Assembly (NCBI GenBank): GCA_027069385.1
Contig: JALXER010000108.1
Coordinates: 1 to 7,115, forward strand
Direction of reading: 5' to 3'
DNA from: Paracoccaceae bacterium
Lineage (GTDB): Bacteria; Pseudomonadota; Alphaproteobacteria; Rhodobacterales; Rhodobacteraceae
DNA: 7,115 nt
Each line of letters begins with the position of its first letter. Within the stretch, counting starts at the first letter, position 1. This document shows, piece after piece, positions 1 through 5,498 of the stretch. The position numbers and the translations under genes are program-made. The notes under the pieces are model-generated. The model saw only the letters and a list, made by a program, of their open reading frames with translations, was not told where the DNA came from and ran no database searches.

Positions 1-356
1 GATCCGGTGGGCCAGCACGCCGCGGCCATCGCGGGCGAGATCGGGCAGAAGCCGCGGCAGTTCCTCGAACCGGCTCTCGCCGGTGAAGACCAGATCCAGG
101 AGCGAATCGGCCAGAAGTTCCAGGGCCTTGGCAAGGCGCCGGCGGGCGCTCCAGCGGGGATGAGGCTCGGGGCCCAGAAGGTCCACCCGCACCGCCGTCA
201 GGCTGAGGCGGCGCTCACAGAAATGGCGCCCCAGCGGCAGCGGTACCGTGCCGCCGGCATAGCGCGAGACCTCCACCAGCCGCCCCTCTTCGCCCGCCCA
301 GGAACAGGCGCGCACAAGCGCTTCGGGCGCACCGCTCGCATGCACCACCAGATCGG
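1..356 (-). other. Alcohol dehydrogenase-like C-terminal segment at the end of the pth frame
   Basis: Residues ~169-287 of the pth frame do not resemble any Pth tail I know. They match my recollection of the C-terminal half of zinc-binding alcohol dehydrogenase-like proteins found in Rhodobacterales: the end of the Rossmann fold (ADLVVHASGAPEAL), a strand-turn GEEGRLVEVSRYAGG, then PLPLGRHFCERRLSL, an HPRWSARRRLAKALELLAD helix, a GESRFEELP turn and a final HRI. The catalytic and zinc-ligand half of such an enzyme is absent, as are the glycine-rich nucleotide motif and the preceding strands, so this piece cannot be an active dehydrogenase alone. Family assignment is from recognised wording only, not a search. 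Confidence 0.68.
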
Positions 357-861
357 CCGCGCCCGCTGACATGCCTTCCAGCGTGGGGATCAGCCAGTCA
401 TCATCGGCCTTGGCGAAATCGTGCAGCACATACCCCGCCACCCGGTCTTTGTGACCGGGATGGCCGATGCCGATGCGCACGCGGTTATAAGCCTCGCCGA
501 TATGCTGGTGGATTGAACGCAACCCGTTATGCCCCGCATGCCCGCCACCGGTCTTGAACCGGCATTTCCCGGGGGCCAGATCCAGTTCGTCGTGAAATAC
601 GATAACATCGGCCGGGGACAGTTTGAAAAACCGCATTGCCTCGCCCACCGATTGCCCCGAAAGGTTCATAAAGGTCGCCGGTTTGAGCGCCGCCACGCGT
701 TCGCCCCCCAGACGGCCGGTGGCGATTTCACCCTGGAATTTGGATTTCCACGGGGTAAACCCGTGATCGCCCGTAATCTTGTCAAGCGCCATAAACCCGA
801 CATTATGGCGGTTATGGCGGTACTTCGAACCGGGGTTGCCCAGACCTACGATCAGTTTCAT
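1..861 (-). CDS. pth: Peptidyl-tRNA hydrolase fused in frame to a zinc-type alcohol dehydrogenase C-terminus (partial, open at window edge)
   Basis: The first ~165 residues are a classical bacterial Pth, which cleaves the ester bond of peptidyl-tRNAs released by stalled ribosomes. Visible are the N-terminal VGLGNPG strand, N9, catalytic H19 (RHN), the KPATFMNLSG loop with N66, D91 in FHDELDLAPG, the GGGHAGHNGLRS loop with N112, and RIGIGHPG. The start ATG at 861 gives the canonical MKLIVGLGNPG. From about residue 166 the usual Pth ending (an acidic linker, then F-M-N and a basic tail) is missing. The frame instead continues with VVHASGAPEAL, GEEGRLVEVSRYAGG, PLPLGRHFCERR and LAHRI, which reads as the end of an MDR-family zinc-binding dehydrogenase. 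No stop occurs before base 1, giving at least 287 residues against about 190-240 for Pth. Only the last Pth helix would be replaced, so hydrolase activity may survive. It may be a true fusion, a deletion product or an assembly/cloning chimera. Confidence 0.82.
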   Translation of the reverse strand, partial: MKLIVGLGNPGSKYRHNRHNVGFMALDKITGDHGFTPWKSKFQGEIATGRLGGERVAALKPATFMNLSGQSVGEAMRFFKLSPADVIVFHDELDLAPGKCRFKTGGGHAGHNGLRSIHQHIGEAYNRVRIGIGHPGHKDRVAGYVLHDFAKADDDWLIPTLEGMSAGAADLVVHASGAPEALVRACSWAGEEGRLVEVSRYAGGTVPLPLGRHFCERRLSLTAVRVDLLGPEPHPRWSARRRLAKALELLADSLLDLVFTGESRFEELPRLLPDLARDGRGVLAHRI

Positions 862-878
862 ATGCGCGATATCCTATC

Positions 879-911
879 AAAAAAGCGCGCCAGAACCTCT
901 GGCGCGCTTTT
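879..911 (-). terminator. Rho-independent terminator of rplY
   Basis: On the minus strand a perfect 13-bp stem, with core GCGCGCCAG paired to CTGGCGCGC, closes a 5-nt loop and is followed by a run of six T (bases 884-879). It lies 27 nt after the rplY stop and 18 nt before the pth start. It should therefore end rplY transcription, with limited read-through into pth unless pth has its own promoter. Confidence 0.88.
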
Positions 912-937
912 CTAGCATGCTATGGGCGGAAAGGGAA

Positions 938-1588
938 TTATTCCTCGGTTTCCGCTTCGGTGGCTTCTGCTTCGCCTTCGCCCTCGACGGCTTCCGAATC
1001 ATCTTCGTCATCGCTGGTGCTGATCGTCGGAGCCGCGATATTGGCAATCACAAAGTCGCGGTCGGTGATCATGGTGCGCGAACCTTCGGGCAACTCGATA
1101 TCCGACATGTGGATGGTATCACCGATTTCAACATCGGCCAGATCGACCTCCAGATGGTCGGGAATATTGCCCGCGGTCACTTTCAGTTCCACCTCGTTAC
1201 GGATCACAACCAGCGCCCCGCCTTTTTTCAGGCCAACCGAAGTATCCTCGTTCAGGAACACAACCGGGATCATCAGGTTGATGCGCGATTTGCGCGACAG
1301 ACGCAAGAAATCAACGTGTACCGGCAGGTCTTTGACTACATCGCGCTGAACCCCGCGACAAATAACCCGCTGGTCTTTGCCGTCAATTTTCAGGGTAAGC
1401 AGGGTCGACAGAAACTGGCCCCGTTTCAGCATGGTTAGCAGTTCGTTGAACTTTACCGTAATCGCGACGGGGTCTTCGCCCCCACCGTAGATGACTCCGG
1501 GAACCAGATTTTCACGGCGTGCAGCGCGGGCGGCCCCCTTGCCTGTTCCTGCGCGTAGTGCCGCGTTGAGGGTTTTTTCCTCAGCCAT
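938..1588 (-). CDS. rplY: 50S ribosomal protein bL25, long Ctc/TL5 form
   Basis: This 216-residue protein binds 5S rRNA in the central protuberance of the large ribosomal subunit. Residues ~4-95 are the L25 domain (ENLVPGVIYGGGEDPVAI, ICRGVQRDVVKDLPVHVDFLRL). Residues ~100-187 are the TL5/Ctc beta domain (INLMIPVVFLNED, LEVDLADVEIGD, VIANIAAPT). A very acidic low-complexity tail of ~27 residues follows, as is common in alphaproteobacteria. The start at 1588 is preferred over an in-frame ATG at 1594: AAGGAG (1602-1597) lies 8 nt from the former and only 2 nt from the latter, and MAEEKTLNA is the usual beginning. The gene lies upstream of pth on the same strand, a common alphaproteobacterial arrangement, but a strong hairpin separates them. 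It is divergent from lldD. Confidence 0.96.
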   Translation of the reverse strand: MAEEKTLNAALRAGTGKGAARAARRENLVPGVIYGGGEDPVAITVKFNELLTMLKRGQFLSTLLTLKIDGKDQRVICRGVQRDVVKDLPVHVDFLRLSRKSRINLMIPVVFLNEDTSVGLKKGGALVVIRNEVELKVTAGNIPDHLEVDLADVEIGDTIHMSDIELPEGSRTMITDRDFVIANIAAPTISTSDDEDDSEAVEGEGEAEATEAETEE

Positions 1589-1698
1589 TGGCATATCTCC
1601 TTAAAATTAAAATACGGCGATCCTCCAAGGGTGTAAGCGCCGGTCGAAGTCGCCCATATAGGCGGTTTTGCTTGGGAATGAAAGGGCGAATGTGCCGA

Positions 1699-1725
1699 TT
1701 GACCATCATTGCGATTGGGAATAAT
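1699..1725 (+). promoter_or_regulatory. Candidate sigma-70-type promoter for lldD
   Basis: The 170-bp divergent region between rplY and lldD is more AT-rich than its surroundings. TTGACC (1699-1704) resembles a -35 box and AATAAT (1720-1725) a -10 box, but the 15-nt spacer is shorter than the ideal 17. It would place the RNA start about 25 nt before the ribosome binding site of lldD. I see no clear lactate-regulator (LldR-type) palindrome. This is a weak, pattern-only call. Confidence 0.3.
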
Positions 1726-1758
1726 CGTAAATCTGTGCTGTCACGAAAGGATAACAGG

Positions 1759-2925
1759 ATGTCCGCCATTACTTGCATCGAGGATTTGCGCATTCTGGCC
1801 AAGCGCCGGGTGCCGAAAATGTTTTACGATTATGCCGATTCGGGCTCGTGGACCGAGGGCACCTATCGGCGTAACACCTCGGATTTCGACCGGATCCGCC
1901 TGCGCCAGAAGGTGGCAGTAAACATGGAGGGGCGCTCGACCGCCACAAAGATGATCGGGCAGGATGTGGCCATGCCGGTGGCGCTGGCCCCGACCGGCCT
2001 GACGGGGATGCAATGCGCGGATGGAGAGATCAAGGCGGCAAAGGCCGCCGAAAAGTTCGGGGTGCCTTTTGTGCTGTCCACCATGTCGATCTGCTCGATC
2101 GAGGATGTGGCCGAGCATAGTTCGGCGCCGTTCTGGTTCCAGCTTTATGTGATGCGCGACAAGGAATATGCCGCCAATCTGATTGCGCGGGCCAAGGCCG
2201 CGGGGTGCAGCGCGCTGGTACTGACGCTAGATCTGCAAATCATCGGGCAGCGCCACAAGGATATCAAGAACGGCCTGACCGCGCCGCCGCGCCCGACCCT
2301 TCGCAATATGATCGACCTGTCAACCAAGTGGCGCTGGGGTTTGAGGATGCTGGGCACCAAACGGCGCACCTTTGGCAATATCGTTGGCCATGCCAAGGGC
2401 GTCACCAACATGAACAACCTGTCCAAATGGACCGACGAGCAATTCGACCCGGCCCTAAGCTGGGATGACGTGGCATGGATCAAGGACCAATGGGGCGGCA
2501 AGCTGATTATCAAGGGGATCCTTGATGCGAATGACGCGCGGCTGGCGGTAAAATCGGGGGCCGATGCCTTGATCGTATCGAACCATGGCGGGCGGCAGCT
2601 GGACGGCGCGCTGTCGGCCATAGAGATCCTGCCCGAGATCGTCGCCGCGGTGGGCAATGACATAGAGGTGCATATGGATAGCGGTATCCGCTCGGGGCAG
2701 GACGTGCTCAAAGCGATGGCGCTGGGGGCCAAGGGCACCTATATCGGGCGGGCGTTTCTGTACGGGCTAGGGGCGATGGGCGAGGAGGGCGTCACCAAGG
2801 TGCTGGAAATCATCCACAAGGAACTGGACCTGACCATGGCGTTTTGCGGCCATCGCAACGTGACCGAACTTAGCCCCGAGAACCTGATTCCGGCCGACAA
2901 GGTGTTCAACCGCTATTTGTCCTGA
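1759..2925 (+). CDS. lldD: FMN-dependent L-lactate dehydrogenase (alpha-hydroxy-acid dehydrogenase family)
   Basis: It oxidises L-lactate to pyruvate on FMN and passes electrons to the respiratory chain, acting at the inner membrane. The 388 residues form one TIM barrel and carry the family's active-site set: Y25 (FYDYADSGS), Y130 (FQLYV), K252 (LIIKGI), H276 and R279 in SNHGGRQLD. LTLDLQIIGQRHKDIKNG and TFGNIVGHAKGV favour LldD over glycolate or mandelate enzymes. Length is close to the 380-396 usual for LldD. The reading frame is open upstream to 1588, but the ATG at 1759 is chosen because AAAGGA (1746-1751) sits 7 nt before it and the family N-terminus begins there. One oddity: the phosphate-binding DGGIRSG motif is DSGIRSG here (S308). 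The gene is divergent from rplY and ends inside the last codons of the opposing ClbS-like gene. No permease or regulator is adjacent. Confidence 0.93.
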   Translation: MSAITCIEDLRILAKRRVPKMFYDYADSGSWTEGTYRRNTSDFDRIRLRQKVAVNMEGRSTATKMIGQDVAMPVALAPTGLTGMQCADGEIKAAKAAEKFGVPFVLSTMSICSIEDVAEHSSAPFWFQLYVMRDKEYAANLIARAKAAGCSALVLTLDLQIIGQRHKDIKNGLTAPPRPTLRNMIDLSTKWRWGLRMLGTKRRTFGNIVGHAKGVTNMNNLSKWTDEQFDPALSWDDVAWIKDQWGGKLIIKGILDANDARLAVKSGADALIVSNHGGRQLDGALSAIEILPEIVAAVGNDIEVHMDSGIRSGQDVLKAMALGAKGTYIGRAFLYGLGAMGEEGVTKVLEIIHKELDLTMAFCGHRNVTELSPENLIPADKVFNRYLS

Positions 2926-3422
2926 GGGTGCTCGCGCAGGATTTTGCGAATGTATTTGTTGGCCGAGCGGTAATGGCTCGGCCCCGAGGATTCCGCCCAG
3001 CGCCCCAGCGTCCAGTTGTTCATCCACGGGTAAAGGTGGGTGGTGTAAAGCTGCGCATTATCCATCGAGGTCAGCAAACCGGTCAGCTTCTGGTGGGCGG
3101 CCGTAAAAGTTTCCAGAACCTGTTCCCATGGCAGCACGGCGGAATCCTCACGCAGGGTGGCGTTATAGGCCTTTAGCTGGTTCCACTTTACCCCCTTGGC
3201 CGGTGTTTGCACCGGTTTGGCCGCCTTGCCATCCGCAACCCAGCCCAAATACAGGCCGATCCAGTGCGCGCGATGATTGATGGTATCCTTGATGGTTGCC
3301 GGGTCGTCCTTTGAGGCCAGTTGCGCGCGCTTCGCGTCTATTCCTTCAAGGGTCTTCATCAGTTTGTCATATTCGGACTGCAAGACAAGCAATAGCTCTT
3401 CGCGGTTTTTTGCGGCTGGCAT
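2913..3422 (-). CDS. ClbS/DfsB family four-helix bundle protein (DUF1706)
   Basis: This 169-residue protein has the ClbS/DfsB layout: an N-terminal helix (PAAKNREELLLVL), a helix with TIKDTINHRAHWIGLYLGW, the linker GVKWNQLKAYN, a long AAHQKLTGLL helix, and the C-terminal signature YPWMNNWTLGRW followed by SHYRSANKYIRK. The family is DinB-like. E. coli ClbS protects its host from the genotoxin colibactin, but most members, such as this one, stand alone with unknown substrate, so only the family is called. The start at 3422 has AAAGGGG seven nt upstream; an open extension to 3593 has no homologous look and would run into msrB. The last 13 nt overlap the convergent lldD end. It is divergent from msrB across ~150 bp. 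No biosynthetic cluster is visible nearby, so self-resistance to a local toxin is not supported. Confidence 0.85.
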   Translation of the reverse strand: MPAAKNREELLLVLQSEYDKLMKTLEGIDAKRAQLASKDDPATIKDTINHRAHWIGLYLGWVADGKAAKPVQTPAKGVKWNQLKAYNATLREDSAVLPWEQVLETFTAAHQKLTGLLTSMDNAQLYTTHLYPWMNNWTLGRWAESSGPSHYRSANKYIRKILREHPQDK

Positions 3423-3574
3423 TGGCTTTCCCCTTTCAAAACAAGGGTAATGCATAGCCAGCACCGGTGCCATGACTTCGGTCAAGCGGTCACGCCTGAT
3501 CGAGAATATGTGACCCCGCAACCGGAAAAAATAGGGTATGAATTGGCGAAACTTCAGCCAGAGGAACCGAATCA

Positions 3575-4090
3575 ATGACAAGCAGACGTACATTTTTATC
3601 CGGAACAGCCGCCATACTGGGCCTTGCCGCAGCGGGTGGCTTGCTGGGCAGCACCCGAATGAAAGCCGCCGGAACCGAAGAATTCGAGATCACCCTTAGC
3701 CCGGAACAATGGCGTGAACGCCTGACCCCGGCCCAATTTGCCATCCTGCGCGAAGAAGACACCGAACGCCCGTTCTCCAACAGCCTGCTGGGCGAAAGCA
3801 GCCCGCTGCTGACCGAAACCCGCACCGGCACATTCAACTGCGCCGGTTGCGATCTGCCGCTTTATGAATCCGCAACCAAATACAAAAGCGGCACCGGCTG
3901 GCCCAGCTTCTGGGATACCATTCCCGGTGCTGTGCGCTTTAAGGAAGACAATACCTTCTGGTCGGTTCGCACCGAAGAGCATTGCCGCCGCTGTGGTGGC
4001 CATCTGGGCCATGTCTTTGATGACGGCCCCGCCCCGACCGGCAAGCGCCACTGTATCAACGGCCTTGCCCTGACTTTCGCACCGGCCTAA
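3575..4090 (+). CDS. msrB: Peptide-methionine (R)-S-oxide reductase MsrB with twin-arginine signal
   Basis: It reduces the R epimer of methionine sulfoxide in oxidised proteins. Of 171 residues, ~1-33 form a Tat-type leader (SRRTFL at 3-8, then a hydrophobic AAILGLAAAGGLLG stretch), which implies export of a folded enzyme to the periplasm; the exact cleavage site is unclear. The MsrB domain spans ~38-169: LSPEQWRERL, structural zinc cysteines C89/C92 and C137/C140 (CRRCGGHLGHVF), GTGWPSFW, and catalytic C160 in RHCINGLAL. GAGGAA (3561-3566) lies 8 nt before the ATG. Cytosolic MsrB is usually ~130-150 residues, so the extra length is the leader. No MsrA is adjacent. The known periplasmic system in many proteobacteria is the unrelated MsrPQ, so the electron donor for this exported form is not obvious from the window. 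Confidence 0.94.
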   Translation: MTSRRTFLSGTAAILGLAAAGGLLGSTRMKAAGTEEFEITLSPEQWRERLTPAQFAILREEDTERPFSNSLLGESSPLLTETRTGTFNCAGCDLPLYESATKYKSGTGWPSFWDTIPGAVRFKEDNTFWSVRTEEHCRRCGGHLGHVFDDGPAPTGKRHCINGLALTFAPA

Positions 4091-4111
4091 GCGCTTACGA
4101 CGCATCGCCTC

Positions 4112-4134
4112 GGAGGGGGATTGACCCCCTCCTT
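4112..4134 (+). terminator. Probable terminator hairpin after msrB
   Basis: GGAGGGGG (4112-4119) and CCCCCTCC (4125-4132) form a perfect 8-bp GC-rich stem with a 5-nt loop, 21 nt after the msrB stop. Only two T follow, so termination may be modest or partly factor-assisted. A second small hairpin, GCCCC-ATGC-GGGGC (4143-4156), lies just downstream. Both precede the inserted element. Confidence 0.6.
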
Positions 4135-4171
4135 CACCGATTGCCCCATGCGGGGCGGTCGGTTTGCGGGG

Positions 4172-4205
4172 CTAGGGTCAGGACCCATTACTCCGACGCC
4201 ACCGG
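4172..4205 (+). repeat. Left terminal inverted repeat of the MITE-like element
   Basis: This 34-bp end starts CTAGGGTCAGGACCC and finishes GACGCCACCGG. It matches the right end base for base on the opposite strand. Identity stops at 4206, where the internal sequences diverge. Confidence 0.95.
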
Positions 4206-4404
4206 TTTGGCAGATTTTTCGCCTGACCATGAGCAAGCCCGCAGGAATAGGGGACTATTTCAAGGGATTACGAAGCCGCCAGGCGGAAAATCCGCCAAAT
4301 CCAAAGGACGCCAAATCCGCTTCATCTCAGCGGCGTGGGCCGCTTGGAAAGGGGGCCACCCTGTCCGGCGCGGCCCAAACCGCCGAGTTATCGCGGATTT
4401 GACG

Positions 4405-4438
4405 CCGGTGGCGTCGGAGTAATGGGTCCTGACCCTAG
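4405..4438 (-). repeat. Right terminal inverted repeat of the MITE-like element
   Basis: This is the exact reverse complement of 4172-4205. Its last four bases, CTAG, contain the stop codon (TAG on the minus strand, 4437-4435) of the neighbouring ornithine cyclodeaminase-family gene. Confidence 0.95.
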
Positions 4439-5349
4439 TCCGGCGCTTTGTTTTGCCACGCAGCCAGTATTGCGCGGCCTATCATCAGATCCAGATGGGC
4501 GCCGCCGCCGTTTTTGAACAGGGTGATATCTTTGTCGCTTTGGCGGCCCTGCATCCCCTGCACCAGATCATAAAAATCCCCCTTCACATCGGCGCGCGTT
4601 ATCGCGCCGCTGGCCAGCGGAATGCGCAGCTCGCCGATATCGTCGAGCGTGGTGTCAAAGCAATCGACGAAAATCCGCGCCCGTTGCATGGCGGTGTCGT
4701 CGGCCTCGCGCATTTCGGGGGTGTAGGCTCCGATCAGGTCAACATGTTGCCCGGCGCGCAGCCAGTTGCCGTTGAACACCGGTTCCGAACTCATGGTGGC
4801 ACAGGACAGAATGTCGGTTTGCTCTATGGCCGCTTGCAACTGTGTTGCCACGGCGCAGCCGCTTGTGCGGGCCAGCGCCTCGGCTTTTGCTTGGGTCCGG
4901 TTCCAAAGGGTGATCGAGATATCGGGGAACACGGCGCGATAGGCCTCTATCAGCGCTTTGGCCACCGCCCCCGCCCCGATGATCAACAGCTTTTGCGCCC
5001 CCGGGTTTGCCAGCAGTTTTGCCCCCAGCACGCTGTCGGCCGCGGTTTTCCAGCGGGTCACCAAGGCCCCGTCAATCACCGCATCGACCGCGCCGGTCTG
5101 TTCGTTGAACAGCAGCATCGCGCCTTGCACCGAAGGCGAGCAATCGGGAAAGATCGTCACCGATTTCACCGCCACCCCGCGCCCCGACACCCACGCCGCC
5201 CGCGACAGCATCTTGCGGCTGCCGTCGCTTAGCAACTGGTCGGCCAGTTGCGCCCGCGGTGCGGCGTGCCCGTCCGCCAGCGCCTGCACCATGGTGTTCC
5301 AGTCCAGCAAATGCCCGACTTCGCCTTCGGTGATATAGGGAATCCCCAT
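4435..5349 (-). CDS. Ornithine cyclodeaminase / mu-crystallin family protein
   Basis: It is an NAD(P)-dependent enzyme of the family that includes ornithine cyclodeaminase, alanine dehydrogenase and ketimine/pyrroline reductases; the exact substrate cannot be told. Of 304 residues, the substrate domain carries K62 in GVAVKSVTIFP (the family's catalytic-region lysine) and TRWKTAADS (99-106). The Rossmann motif is LLIIGAGAVA (121-130). HVDLIGAYTPEMREAD (202-217), D229 (IFVDC) and the FKNGGGAHLDLM ending follow. The start at 5349 is chosen because AAAAGGGG ends 6 nt upstream and MGIPYITEGEV is a typical beginning; the frame is open back to 5409 without such a site. The stop TAG falls in the terminal CTAG of the inserted element, so the original end may be preserved or changed. 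The gene is divergent from the broken membrane gene and convergent with msrB. Confidence 0.9.
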   Translation of the reverse strand: MGIPYITEGEVGHLLDWNTMVQALADGHAAPRAQLADQLLSDGSRKMLSRAAWVSGRGVAVKSVTIFPDCSPSVQGAMLLFNEQTGAVDAVIDGALVTRWKTAADSVLGAKLLANPGAQKLLIIGAGAVAKALIEAYRAVFPDISITLWNRTQAKAEALARTSGCAVATQLQAAIEQTDILSCATMSSEPVFNGNWLRAGQHVDLIGAYTPEMREADDTAMQRARIFVDCFDTTLDDIGELRIPLASGAITRADVKGDFYDLVQGMQGRQSDKDITLFKNGGGAHLDLMIGRAILAAWQNKAPD

Positions 5350-5498
5350 GCATTGCCCCTTTTGTTCAACATCAGGTGACAGCATAGCGATGCCTGTAAC
5401 CCGGTTCAATTGCGCCGTTCATCCAAAACAATCTATGTGGTTTTCATCCCTCGTTCGTTCTGCTAACCATCAATTTGAAAGCCATTTCAAGGTGCCTG

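Larger units (their letters stand above)
4172..4438. mobile_element. 267-bp MITE-like non-autonomous element with perfect 34-bp terminal inverted repeats
   Basis: The ends at 4172-4205 and 4405-4438 are exact reverse complements over 34 bp, beginning CTAGGGTCAGGACCC. Nothing inside codes for a transposase: the short open frames lack any recognisable motif, so it would have to be mobilised in trans by a full-length relative. The outer CTAG is its own reverse complement, so the insertion could have duplicated TA (as IS630/Tc1-type elements do) or CTAG, or no duplication may exist; the single copy cannot decide. The first 12 bases after the TA form a small palindrome (GGGTC-AG-GACCC). Inside are a GGCGGA-AAA-TCCGCC hairpin (4282-4296) and an inverted pair CAAATCCGC (4312-4320)/GCGGATTTG (4393-4401). 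Together with the flanking hairpins it fills the 344-bp gap between convergent msrB and the OCD-family gene. Confidence 0.88.

Noticed and set aside
7..369. Plus-strand open frame of 120 codons opposite the dehydrogenase-like segment
   Set aside because: Mirror of the high-GC minus-strand frame; no motif and no good ribosome binding site.
1588..1758. Longer lldD start giving 57 extra residues
   Set aside because: The extension overlaps the rplY start, looks non-homologous, and the ATG at 1759 has a well-spaced ribosome binding site.
3488..3515. GGTCAC-N16-GTGACC inverted repeat between the ClbS-like gene and msrB as an operator
   Set aside because: Six-base arms with a free gap length are expected by chance in ~150 bp; no known regulator site matches.
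4121..4517. Three overlapping plus-strand open frames through the MITE-like element
   Set aside because: No recognisable transposase motif, basic low-complexity products, and they run through the inverted repeat into the neighbouring gene.
4453..5232. Plus-strand open frame of 259 codons opposite the OCD-family gene
   Set aside because: Low-complexity H/R/G/Q-rich translation typical of antisense shadow; the minus strand carries clear family motifs.
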